From positions 1 to 14,445 of the forward strand of contig CAJZDJ010000050.1 in the NCBI GenBank assembly GCA_915063485.1: 14,445 nt of DNA, written 5' to 3'. The notes beneath the pieces are model-generated. The model had not been told where the DNA came from, did no database searches, and saw only the letters and a program-made list of their open reading frames with translations. This document shows, piece by piece, positions 8,312 to 14,445 of this stretch (position 1 is the first letter of the stretch; each line of letters starts with the position of its first letter). This stretch comes from an uncultured Actinomyces sp. (GTDB lineage: Bacteria; Actinomycetota; Actinomycetes; Actinomycetales; Actinomycetaceae). Both the position numbers and the translations under genes were made by a program.

Positions 8312-8356
8312 ACAAGTGGTGGGAATCTCGCTGAGCGTGAGGTTCCCATTGCTTGT
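8312..8356 (+). terminator. Long hairpin terminating rho
   Basis: Bases 8312-8331 pair with 8337-8356 through about 20 consecutive pairs, five of them G-U, around a five-base loop (TGAGC). The core is TGGGAA/TTCCCA. There is no T-run, as is common for actinobacterial hairpin terminators. Its right arm runs into the -35 region of the rpmE promoter, so rho and rpmE are separate units with almost no space between. Confidence 0.65.
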
Positions 8357-8381
8357 ATGCGAGGTAATTGGCTGGCATAAT
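8353..8381 (+). promoter_or_regulatory. Predicted rpmE promoter
   Basis: TTGTAT (8353-8358), a 17-base spacer, then CATAAT (8376-8381), which matches TATAAT at five of six positions. Transcription would start about 8388, exactly where the leader hairpin begins. Confidence 0.65.
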
Positions 8382-8387
8382 CGCCAC

Positions 8388-8429
8388 GTTGACCGGTTCA
8401 CCTAAAAAACGGTTTTAGGACCCGGCAAC
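8388..8429 (+). ncRNA. Structured 5' leader of rpmE, candidate L31 autoregulatory RNA
   Basis: GUUG-A-CCGG (8388-8396, with A8392 bulged) pairs with CCGGCAAC (8422-8429). Inside, after a small internal loop, CCTAAAA (8401-8407) pairs with TTTTAGG (8413-8419) around AACGG. The two-part hairpin starts at the predicted transcription start and ends 12 bases before the ribosome site. Ribosomal-protein leader candidates upstream of L31 genes have been described in Actinobacteria; I cannot test here whether this is the same motif. The fold itself is seen directly; binding by L31 is inference. Confidence 0.55.
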
Positions 8430-8455
8430 CTCTGAAGCTATAAGGAGATTCCTAA

Positions 8456-8668
8456 ATGAAGCAGGGTATTCACCCCGAATACGTGCCCACCACGGTGACT
8501 TGCACCTGTGGTAACACCTTTGAGACCCGCTCTACCGTCACCTCCGGTGAGATCCGCGTAGACGTGTGCTCTAACTGCCACCCCTTCTACACCGGCAAGC
8601 AGAAGATTCTGGACACTGGTGGTCGTGTGGCTCGCTTCGAGGCTCGTTACGGCAAGCGCAAGAAGTGA
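8456..8668 (+). CDS. rpmE: 50S ribosomal protein L31, zinc-binding form
   Basis: Small basic protein of the large ribosomal subunit that takes part in a bridge to the small subunit. The 70 residues include the zinc-type cysteines Cys16, Cys18, Cys38 and Cys41, the last pair in [10 protein letters not shown], the L31 signature. It is therefore the C+ paralogue, which zinc-starved cells often replace with a C- form encoded elsewhere. AAGGAGA (8442-8448) lies seven bases before the ATG. It is a single-gene unit with its own promoter, structured leader and terminator. Confidence 0.99.
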   Translation: MKQGIHPEYVPTTVTCTCGNTFETRSTVTSGEIRVDVCSNCHPFYTGKQKILDTGGRVARFEARYGKRKK

Positions 8669-8692
8669 TCTGGGTTTTACTGCCCTAAATGG

Positions 8693-8723
8693 TGCCCCGG
8701 GCCGAGAGGTTCGGGGCATTTTT
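8693..8723 (+). terminator. Strong intrinsic terminator of rpmE
   Basis: TGCCCCGGGCC (8693-8703) pairs with GGTTCGGGGCA (8708-8718) through 11 pairs, two of them G-U, closed by a GAGA tetraloop of the stable GNRA type. Five T bases follow (8719-8723), and AAAT upstream can pair with them. This is the best textbook terminator in the window. Confidence 0.92.
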
Positions 8724-8741
8724 GTGTCCTTAGGACCCTGG

Positions 8742-8747
8742 TAGGCT
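8742..8747 (+). promoter_or_regulatory. Predicted -10 element of prfA (leaderless transcript)
   Basis: TAGGCT with six bases to the ATG at 8754, and no ribosome site. The -35 position (8719-8724, spacer 17) falls on the T-run of the rpmE terminator and is only weakly like TTGACA. Between them lies an inverted repeat GTCCT-T-AGGAC (8726-8736) that could be an operator or chance. Confidence 0.6.
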
Positions 8748-8753
8748 TTAAGT

Positions 8754-9845
8754 ATGTCTGATACCCATGCTGAGGATTTCTCTGCCGCCCGCGCACTTGT
8801 TGATGAATACACTGATATTGAAGCGAAAATGGCTAGTGCGGCCACTGATCCTGTGGCTCTACGTAAGCTAGGGCGCCGCTATGCAGAGCTTGGACAGACA
8901 GTAGCTGCCTATAGGGATTGGGATTCGCTACGACAGGATCTGGCTGACACCCGTGAGCTAGCTGAAGCCGACGCCGACTTTGCCGCAGAAATTCCGGCTT
9001 TAGAGGCTGCTGAGGCGCAGGCTGCAGATAAGTTGCGTAAGCTTTTGATTCCGCGTGACCCCGACGACGCCCGTGACGTAATCATTGAGGTTAAAGCCGG
9101 TGAGGGTGGGGAAGAATCCGCCCTATTTGCCGGTGACCTGGTGCGTATGTACACCCGTTATGCTGAGCGTATGGGTTGGAGCACCGAGGTTTTAAGCTTC
9201 ACCGACTCTGACCTGGGGGGCTATAAAGATATTCAGGTGGCTGTCAAAGCTAAAGGCACGGTGGCCCCTGAGGATGGGGTGTGGGCGCACCTTAAATATG
9301 AGGGTGGCGTGCACCGCGTACAGCGCGTGCCGGTGACTGAATCGCAGGGCCGTGTACACACTTCAGCTGCCGGTGTGTTTGTGATGCCTGAAGTTGATGA
9401 CCCTGGCGAGATTGAAATTGACCCCAACGACCTGCGTATTGACGTGTTTCGCTCTTCAGGCCCCGGTGGTCAAAGCGTTAACACCACCGACTCGGCTGTG
9501 CGCATCACTCACCTACCCACTGGCATTGTGGTGTCTATGCAGAACGAAAAGTCCCAGCTGCAAAACAAGGAAGCGGCTATGCGCGTGCTGCGGGCCCGCC
9601 TGCTAGCTGAGCAGGCCGCCCAGGCTGAGGCTGAAGCTAACGCGGCGCGCCTAAGCCAGGTGCGTACTGTGGACCGCTCTGAGCGCATCCGCACCTACAA
9701 CTTCCCCGAAAACCGTATCGCTGACCACCGCACCGGTTACAAGGCCTATAACCTGTCTAATGTGCTTGACGGTGATTTAGGGCCGGTAATTGACTCTGCG
9801 ATTGTTATGGATGAGGCCGCGCGTCTAGCTGCTGTAGGTAACTGA
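8754..9845 (+). CDS. prfA: Peptide chain release factor 1
   Basis: Recognises UAA and UAG in the ribosomal A site and triggers hydrolysis of peptidyl-tRNA. The 363-residue length is typical. The codon-recognition tripeptide Pro193-Val194-Thr195 is the RF1-type Pro-x-Thr (Pro-Ala-Thr in E. coli), which separates it from RF2 (Ser-Pro-Phe). The catalytic Gly-Gly-Gln is at 238-240 within Ser-Ser-Gly-Pro-Gly-Gly-Gln. The N-terminal domain (about 1-110) is helical and Ala/Glu-rich, as in the family. Gln240 is the expected target of the PrmC methylase encoded one base downstream of the stop codon. Translation probably starts on a leaderless mRNA. Confidence 0.98.
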   Translation: MSDTHAEDFSAARALVDEYTDIEAKMASAATDPVALRKLGRRYAELGQTVAAYRDWDSLRQDLADTRELAEADADFAAEIPALEAAEAQAADKLRKLLIPRDPDDARDVIIEVKAGEGGEESALFAGDLVRMYTRYAERMGWSTEVLSFTDSDLGGYKDIQVAVKAKGTVAPEDGVWAHLKYEGGVHRVQRVPVTESQGRVHTSAAGVFVMPEVDDPGEIEIDPNDLRIDVFRSSGPGGQSVNTTDSAVRITHLPTGIVVSMQNEKSQLQNKEAAMRVLRARLLAEQAAQAEAEANAARLSQVRTVDRSERIRTYNFPENRIADHRTGYKAYNLSNVLDGDLGPVIDSAIVMDEAARLAAVGN

Positions 9846-9846
9846 A

Positions 9847-10809
9847 ATGGTTGCGCCGCTGGCGGATCAGCCGCCGGCAGCAGACTCTGGCGCCCCAGAG
9901 CGAGCAATGCAGGCGCCGTCGCTGGAGGGGCAAAGCCAGAAAACGCCAGTAACTTCGCTGGCTGGGCAGGGACGCGCCCAAGTTATGCAAGCTATCTCCC
10001 AGGCCACTGCGCGCCTAGCTGAAAGCGGGGTGGCTAGTGCCCACAGTGACGCGCGCCAACTGGCGGAGTTTGTGCTGGGCGAAAAACTCTACCTGCTTAG
10101 CCAGGCGCCGCAGGACTTTTTTGACCGCTATGAGCAGGTGATCACCCGCCGCGCTGGGCGTGAACCGCTACAGCTAATCACGGGCCGCATGTATTTTCGC
10201 CACCTGGAGCTGCTAAGCCAGCCGGGGGTGTTTATTGTGCGCCCAGAAACTGAGGTGGTGGCCGGGGCCGCGATCGAGGCCGCCAGCACCCTGTCTGCGC
10301 CGCTGGCGGTTGACCTGTGTACTGGTTCAGGTGCAATTGCCTGCGCGCTGGCCAGCGAGGTGCCCGGCTGTCGGGTGTGGGCGGTTGAACTAGATAGCCA
10401 GGCGGCAGCTTTAGCCCGTGCTAATGCGCTAAAAAACCAGGCCAACGTGAACGTAATTGAAGCAGACGCCACCGGCCCCTTAACTGAGTTAGCTGAAATT
10501 GAGGGCCAGGTGGATGTAGTGGTAACCAATCCGCCGTATGTGCCCGCAGGGCTTATTGAAGATAGCGAAACTGCCAACTATGACCCGCCCCTGGCGCTTT
10601 TTGGTGGGGGAGTCGATGGCTTGGAGCTACCCCTAAAACTGATTAAACGGGCCTCTAGCTTGCTGCGGGTGGGGGGAGTGCTGGTTATGGAGCATGACCC
10701 AAGCCAAGTGCAGGCCCTGGTCAAGGCGGCTAAGGCAGCTGGTTTTAGCCAGGCTGCCTGTCACCGGGATCTAACTGGCCGCCAGCGTTACCTGCAGGCG
10801 GTTAAGTAG
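9847..10809 (+). CDS. prmC: Release factor glutamine N5-methyltransferase
   Basis: Methylates the Gln of the GGQ motif in RF1 and RF2 using S-adenosylmethionine, raising release efficiency. The SAM-binding loop Asp156-Leu-Cys-Thr-Gly-Ser-Gly162 and the substrate-binding Asn228-Pro-Pro-Tyr231 are present. The N-terminal helical domain resembles PrmC from about residue 47. The first 45 residues (rich in Ala, Pro, Gln) have no counterpart in typical PrmC. The ATG at 9847 fits tight coupling to prfA, while the in-frame ATG at 9985 would give 274 residues, the usual size, so the start is uncertain. The stop of prfA is one base before the upstream ATG. Confidence 0.95.
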   Translation: MVAPLADQPPAADSGAPERAMQAPSLEGQSQKTPVTSLAGQGRAQVMQAISQATARLAESGVASAHSDARQLAEFVLGEKLYLLSQAPQDFFDRYEQVITRRAGREPLQLITGRMYFRHLELLSQPGVFIVRPETEVVAGAAIEAASTLSAPLAVDLCTGSGAIACALASEVPGCRVWAVELDSQAAALARANALKNQANVNVIEADATGPLTELAEIEGQVDVVVTNPPYVPAGLIEDSETANYDPPLALFGGGVDGLELPLKLIKRASSLLRVGGVLVMEHDPSQVQALVKAAKAAGFSQAACHRDLTGRQRYLQAVK

Positions 10810-10857
10810 CGTTTTGTGGCGGCTTTAGGGTCGACGACGGCGCGGGGCGCGGATGGC

Positions 10858-10863
10858 TAGACT
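10858..10863 (+). promoter_or_regulatory. Predicted -10 element of pcrA (leaderless transcript)
   Basis: TAGACT with six bases (GAGCCC) to the GTG at 10870. No ribosome site and no clear -35 hexamer are visible. It matches the TAGNCT arrangement at argS and prfA. Confidence 0.55.
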
Positions 10864-10869
10864 GAGCCC

Positions 10870-13821
10870 GTGGATCTTTTTGGCGACCCCATGCGACTAA
10901 ACCCTGCTGCTGTGCTACCGTCCCTTAGCGACGCCGATGAGGAAGCTTGGCAGCTGGTAGAGCCCCCTGCTGACTACGAAGAGGGCTACGACCTGCCCGA
11001 ACTGGACAGTCAAGATCAAGCCGCCCTGGCTGCCTGGGCGGCCCAAGACTATGAACAGTGGCCCACCGCTATCCCCGGCGGCGTGGGCTTCACCAGCGAC
11101 TACGCTGGCGTGGCAGCTGGTACAGCTGACTCTGACGCGGCTGACCCTAGCCAGGTAGGTAGCCAGGCGAGCAGCGCAGCAAACGCAACCCACACAGGCG
11201 CCGTCGCCGCTTACAACGCGGGTGCCACTGCAAGCAAGCCCCACACGGGCGCCGTCGTTAACAAGAGCGCAAACCCCGCAGCAGAGCAGCTTCTACAGGG
11301 CCTAAACCCAGCCCAATACGAGGCCGTCATCTACCAAGGGGGGCCACTACTGATCGTAGCCGGCGCCGGCTCAGGCAAAACCCGCGTGCTCACCCACCGC
11401 ATCGCCTACCTGCTAGCCACCGGCCGGGCCCGAGGCAGCGAAATCCTAGCTATTACCTTCACCAACAAAGCCGCCGCCGAAATGCGCGAACGCCTAGAAA
11501 CCCTGGTGGGAGGGGCCGGCAAATACATGTGGGTACTCACCTTCCACTCGGCCTGCGTACGCATCTTGCGCCGCGAACACGAAGCTGCCGGGCTAAGCTC
11601 AAGCTTCTCCATTTATGACGCCACCGACTCCCAGCGCCTAATCACCCTGATCGTGCGCGAACTAGGCATCGACCCCAAACGCTTCACCCCCAAAGCCTTC
11701 GCCAACCGCATCAGTGATCTAAAAAACGAGCTGATCACCCCGCTACAATTCGCCGAAACCGCCAACACCTACAACCCCTTCGAACGCCACCTAGCTGAGG
11801 TATACCGCGCCTACAACCAGCGCCTAAAAGCCGCCAACGCCCTCGACTTTGACGACATCATCATGCGCACCGTGCAGCTGCTACGCGCCAAACCCGCCAT
11901 AGCCCAGCTGTATCGACGCCGCTTCAGGCACGTACTGGTAGACGAATACCAAGACACCAACCACGCCCAATACGTGCTGGTGCGTGAACTTGTTGGGGTT
12001 GGGGGTCAAGGCCCCAGCGGAGAACTAACCGTAGTAGGTGACTCAGACCAGTCCATCTACGCCTTCCGGGGCGCCACCATCCGCAACATCGAAGAGTTCG
12101 AAAAAGACTTCCCTAACTCCCACACGATTTTGCTGGAACAAAACTACCGCAGCACCCAAAACATTTTGAGCGCCGCCAACGCCGTGATCAGCCAAAATGA
12201 TGGACGGCGTGCCAAAAACCTGTGGACTGCGCTAGGCGAGGGCGAAAAAATCGTGGGCTATGTGGCCGACTCCGAATATGACGAAGCCCGTTGGGTCAGC
12301 CAAGAAATCGAGCGTCTAGGTGAAGAAAACGGGGTGCGCCCCGGCCAAGTGGCGGTGTTCTACCGCACCAACGCCCAGTCACGTGCGCTAGAAGAAGCCT
12401 TCATGCGTGCCGGGGTGCCCTATAAAGTAGTGGGCGGCACCCGCTTCTATGAGCGCAAAGAAATCAAAGACGCACTAGCCTACCTGCGTGCCGTCGATAA
12501 CCCAGACGACACCGTCTCGCTGCGCCGCATTTTCAACGTGCCCAAACGTGGACTTGGCCAAAAAGCTGAAGCCACCCTGGCCGCCCACGCCGAAAAGTAC
12601 GGTATTTCTTTCGGCCAAGCCATTAGCGACGCCGCCGGCAGAGCGCGCCCAGAAAACCCACAAGGGCAAGTTATATTTACCCCGCAGGTTGAGGGCCTAG
12701 CCACCCGCACCCGCACCCAGGTGCGCCGCTTTGACGACATTTTGGAAGGGTTACGCACCCAGCTGCGTGAAGGCGCCGGGGTGGCTGAGCTACTCGACTC
12801 AGCCCTAGACACCAGCGGTTACCTGGCGGAGTTGCGCGCCAGCGACGACCCCCAAGACGCCAGCCGCGTAGAAAACCTAGCTGAACTGCACGCAGTAGCC
12901 GAAGACTTCCAGCAGGAAAACCCCACCGGCACCCTGGCTGAGTTCCTAGAGCGCGTCTCGCTGGTGGCAGATTCAGACCAAATTCCCGACGACGACGGCG
13001 GACAAGGCCAAGTCACCCTCATGACCGTGCACACCGCCAAAGGCCTGGAATTCCCGGTAGTGTTCGTCACCGGCTTTGAAGACGGCACCTTCCCGCACTC
13101 GCGGTCTTTAGCTGACGAGGCCGAACTGGCTGAGGAGCGGCGCCTAGCGTATGTGGCACTAACGCGCGCCCGCGAGCGCCTGTACCTGACCCGAGCGGCT
13201 GTGCGCAGCGCCTGGGGGGCTTCCAATGTGATGGTGGCTTCGCGTTTCCTTGACGATATTCCGCCCGAGCTTATGCGCTGGGAGCGGGAGGCGTCCTCAA
13301 TGGATAGTTTGCGCGCCGGCTACGGTGGTTTCAGTGGTGGCTACCGAGAAGGCGGCTACCAAAGGGGTCGGGGTGATGGCGGCGGCAGTGGCTATGGCGG
13401 CGGCGGTAGCTACCGAGGGGGCCGGGGCGATGGCGGCGGCTACCAAGGCGGCACTGGATCCAGTTATGGCGGTGGCTATGGCGGCGGCAGCGGCTATGGC
13501 GGTGGGCGCCGAGTGGATGAAGACGATGATTTTTCTGCGCCAATTGGCACCGGGCGGCGCTCTAGCGGGAAGCTGGGGCGCGTTGAGAGCGCTAAAGACC
13601 GTGCCAAATCCCGCCGCAGCCAGAAGCTAGGGGTTAAGGCTGAGCCGGAGGCAGACGAGCTAGGCATTAAGCTTGGCGACAAGGTACGCCACGACGCCTA
13701 CGGTGTGGGCACGGTGATCGCCCTGGAGGGTAGCGGTAAATCCACTGTAGCCAAGGTGGAGTTTAGCGACGGGGTAGTTAAACGTCTGATGCTGCGCTAC
13801 GCGCCAGTGGTTAAGCTCTAG
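10870..13821 (+). CDS. pcrA: PcrA/UvrD-type superfamily 1A DNA helicase with a glycine-rich C-terminal segment
   Basis: ATP-driven 3'-to-5' DNA helicase for nucleotide excision repair, removal of stalled complexes and replication. The 983-residue protein is longer than the usual 720-800. Residues 1-145 are an acidic, Ala-rich extension with a repeated His-Thr-Gly-Ala-Val (108-112 and 125-129). The core has the Q-motif region, Walker A Gly-Ala-Gly-Ser-Gly-Lys-Thr at 165-171, motif II Asp-Glu-Tyr-Gln-Asp-Thr-Asn at 358-364, motif III Gly-Asp-Ser-Asp-Gln-Ser-Ile-Tyr near 391, motif V Thr-Val-His-Thr-Ala-Lys-Gly-Leu-Glu near 719-727, and motif VI Ala-Leu-Thr-Arg-Ala-Arg near 763-768. Residues 817-881 are Gly/Tyr/Arg-rich, followed by a basic linker and a Tudor-like domain (about 925-983, Gly-Asp-Lys-Val-Arg-His-x-x-Tyr-Gly) like the RNA-polymerase-binding end of PcrA/UvrD. 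The GTG start is chosen from the -10 element and the family-like MDLFGD beginning. The unit is separate from prmC. Confidence 0.95.
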   Translation: MDLFGDPMRLNPAAVLPSLSDADEEAWQLVEPPADYEEGYDLPELDSQDQAALAAWAAQDYEQWPTAIPGGVGFTSDYAGVAAGTADSDAADPSQVGSQASSAANATHTGAVAAYNAGATASKPHTGAVVNKSANPAAEQLLQGLNPAQYEAVIYQGGPLLIVAGAGSGKTRVLTHRIAYLLATGRARGSEILAITFTNKAAAEMRERLETLVGGAGKYMWVLTFHSACVRILRREHEAAGLSSSFSIYDATDSQRLITLIVRELGIDPKRFTPKAFANRISDLKNELITPLQFAETANTYNPFERHLAEVYRAYNQRLKAANALDFDDIIMRTVQLLRAKPAIAQLYRRRFRHVLVDEYQDTNHAQYVLVRELVGVGGQGPSGELTVVGDSDQSIYAFRGATIRNIEEFEKDFPNSHTILLEQNYRSTQNILSAANAVISQNDGRRAKNLWTALGEGEKIVGYVADSEYDEARWVSQEIERLGEENGVRPGQVAVFYRTNAQSRALEEAFMRAGVPYKVVGGTRFYERKEIKDALAYLRAVDNPDDTVSLRRIFNVPKRGLGQKAEATLAAHAEKYGISFGQAISDAAGRARPENPQGQVIFTPQVEGLATRTRTQVRRFDDILEGLRTQLREGAGVAELLDSALDTSGYLAELRASDDPQDASRVENLAELHAVAEDFQQENPTGTLAEFLERVSLVADSDQIPDDDGGQGQVTLMTVHTAKGLEFPVVFVTGFEDGTFPHSRSLADEAELAEERRLAYVALTRARERLYLTRAAVRSAWGASNVMVASRFLDDIPPELMRWEREASSMDSLRAGYGGFSGGYREGGYQRGRGDGGGSGYGGGGSYRGGRGDGGGYQGGTGSSYGGGYGGGSGYGGGRRVDEDDDFSAPIGTGRRSSGKLGRVESAKDRAKSRRSQKLGVKAEPEADELGIKLGDKVRHDAYGVGTVIALEGSGKSTVAKVEFSDGVVKRLMLRYAPVVKL
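13318..13509 (+). repeat. Low-complexity GGC/GGT/TAT repeat tract inside pcrA
   Basis: Imperfect repeats of GGC/GGT codons with TAT/TAC encode residues 817-880, with 36 Gly and 9 Tyr in residues 817-879. Near-copies include Gly-Arg-Gly-Asp-Gly-Gly twice and Gly-Ser-Gly-Tyr-Gly-Gly-Gly twice. Such a tract may vary in length between strains through slippage. Confidence 0.85.
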
Positions 13822-13918
13822 CTGGTCAAGGCGCGCCGGCGCGCACATTTACCGCCCTTGGCGCCCTGGTGGCGCCCAGAGAATGGGCGCTACCCGCAGC
13901 TGGTCAAGACCTAGAGCT
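13814..13918. repeat. Structured spacer after pcrA with inverted and direct repeats
   Basis: AGCTCTAG (13814-13821, covering the pcrA stop) is inverted as CTAGAGCT (13911-13918). AGCTGGTCAAG occurs twice in direct order (13820-13830 and 13898-13908). Between them lie a perfect 14-bp palindrome GCGCGCCGGCGCGC (13831-13844) and a hairpin GGCGCC-CTGGT-GGCGCC (13860-13876). No ORF of note is present. Confidence 0.7.
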
Positions 13919-13925
13919 AACAATA

Positions 13926-13953
13926 GGGGCACGTAAAGAAATTTACGTGCCCC
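13926..13953. terminator. Bidirectional hairpin terminator between pcrA and the pfk gene
   Basis: GGGGCACGTAAA pairs perfectly with TTTACGTGCCCC over 12 bp around GAAA. It lies in the spacer of two converging genes. Neither side has a full T-run, so it is a strong hairpin of the U-tract-poor kind. Confidence 0.75.
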
Positions 13954-13984
13954 CCACCCATTTGGGGTTCAACCCGCTATCTGT

Positions 13985-14001
13985 GGGCGGCTAAGCCGCC
14001 C
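13985..14001 (-). terminator. Short GC hairpin just downstream of the pfk gene
   Basis: GGGCGGC and GCCGCCC form seven perfect pairs around a three-base loop, 21 bases past the pfk stop on the minus strand. No T-run follows. It may add to termination of pfk before the hairpin at 13926-13953. Confidence 0.4.
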
Positions 14002-14022
14002 GCCAGCTACCTGCCTGGTTGC

Positions 14023-14445
14023 TCACAAAGGCGGCAGCTTGGATTTGTCGATAGCTACCTCATCTTGGCTGACCACCGGAATTACGTGCTCAAGGCGTAG
14101 CCACCACTGGTCGCGTGGGCGGCGGTTAGCCAGGTCAAGTTCCTCATTCATGTGGGCCAGTGGGCTGTCACGGAACTCGCCGTTAACCAGGCCTACATAG
14201 TGGCCTCGGGCGGTGCCGGCAACTAGTTCATCAACCAGCACCTGCATGGCGTTGGTGACCAGGCGGGTAGCCATCAGGCGGTCAAAAGCGGTGGGGTTAC
14301 CACCCTGCTGGACGTGCCCAATCACAGATTCACGCACGTCGTACAGACCATTGGATTCCTGGGCGAAAACGTCAGCCAGTAGCTTGGTGGAGTACAGGCC
14401 GCAGGCGGCCTCGTTACGCAGCACCAGGTAGAGGCGCCGTCCGTC
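14023..14445 (-). CDS. pfkA: 6-phosphofructokinase, eukaryotic-type C-terminal part (N-terminus outside the window)
   Basis: The last 140 codons of a gene whose start lies beyond base 14445; the frame is open to the edge. The enzyme phosphorylates fructose 6-phosphate, the committed step of glycolysis. Visible motifs are Arg-Asn-Glu-x-Ala early in the fragment, then Gly-His-Val-Gln-Gln-Gly-Gly-Asn-Pro-Thr-Ala-Phe-Asp-Arg, the sugar-phosphate-binding block of ATP-dependent PFK. The tail with Arg-Arg-Pro-Arg-Asp-Gln-Trp-Trp-Leu-Arg-Leu matches the C-terminal half of animal and fungal PFK (Arg-Ile-Pro-Lys-Glu-Gln-Trp-Trp-Leu-Lys-Leu), a feature I do not expect in the short 320-residue bacterial PfkA. 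It may belong to the long double-domain form. The gene converges on pcrA. PFK family is firm; the long form is inferred from this tail. Confidence 0.88.
   Translation of the reverse strand, partial: DGRRLYLVLRNEAACGLYSTKLLADVFAQESNGLYDVRESVIGHVQQGGNPTAFDRLMATRLVTNAMQVLVDELVAGTARGHYVGLVNGEFRDSPLAHMNEELDLANRRPRDQWWLRLEHVIPVVSQDEVAIDKSKLPPL

Noticed and set aside
13318..13509. Repeat tract as a CRISPR array or minisatellite between genes
   Set aside because: The repeats are short codon-level repeats inside an open frame, without regular unique spacers.
13250..13630. 126-codon ORF in another frame over the glycine-rich tract of pcrA
   Set aside because: An Ala/Val/Met-rich frame created by GGC-type codon repeats. 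The pcrA frame continues through into a recognisable Tudor-like domain.
14213..14431. 72-codon plus-strand ORF at the right edge
   Set aside because: It is antisense to the phosphofructokinase frame, which carries conserved motifs across the same bases.

Overview
The window is a conserved chromosomal housekeeping block from an actinobacterium. The order argS-hom-thrC-thrB-rho-rpmE-prfA-prmC is the order known from Mycobacterium and relatives. Rho carries the long Arg/Glu-rich N-terminal insertion seen in Actinobacteria, and several starts are GTG. The sequence is moderately GC-rich but uses CTA for leucine very often and is rich in CTAG, unlike Streptomyces or Mycobacterium. A host-associated member of the Actinomycetaceae is my best guess, but the genus cannot be read from the sequence. 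I see no transposase, phage gene, CRISPR array, tRNA or rRNA.

Layout. Bases 1-1028 (minus) hold most of an NRAMP-family Mn/Fe transporter gene (mntH) whose C-terminal end lies outside the window. It diverges from argS (1123-2799). hom (2802-3770) follows argS directly, thrC (3892-5013) follows after about 120 bp, and thrB (5010-5918) overlaps thrC by ATGA. These three encode the homoserine dehydrogenase, threonine synthase and homoserine kinase steps of threonine synthesis. A 371-bp spacer with hairpins and possible small ORFs precedes rho (6290-8275). rpmE (ribosomal protein L31, 8456-8668) has its own promoter, a structured leader and a strong terminator. prfA (RF1) and prmC (the methylase that modifies its GGQ glutamine) form a two-gene unit at 8754-10809. 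A PcrA/UvrD helicase gene (10870-13821) has its own promoter and converges on a partial eukaryotic-type phosphofructokinase gene (14023-14445, minus).

What stands out: Hom stops just before the usual C-terminal ACT regulatory domain, and its stop codon lies in an in-frame 42-bp tandem duplication. lysA, normally between argS and hom, is absent. Three transcription-unit heads (argS, prfA, pcrA) share TAGNCT followed after 6-7 nt by the start codon, which predicts leaderless mRNAs. The rpmE leader folds into a two-part hairpin whose base coincides with the predicted transcription start. PcrA carries a Gly/Tyr/Arg-rich segment of about 65 residues before its C-terminal Tudor-like domain. The phosphofructokinase C-terminus resembles eukaryotic PFK rather than the short bacterial type.

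I found no clear candidate for a wholly new system. The unusual signals are regulatory and domain-architecture variations on known genes. All calls come from reading motifs by eye; no database search was run.
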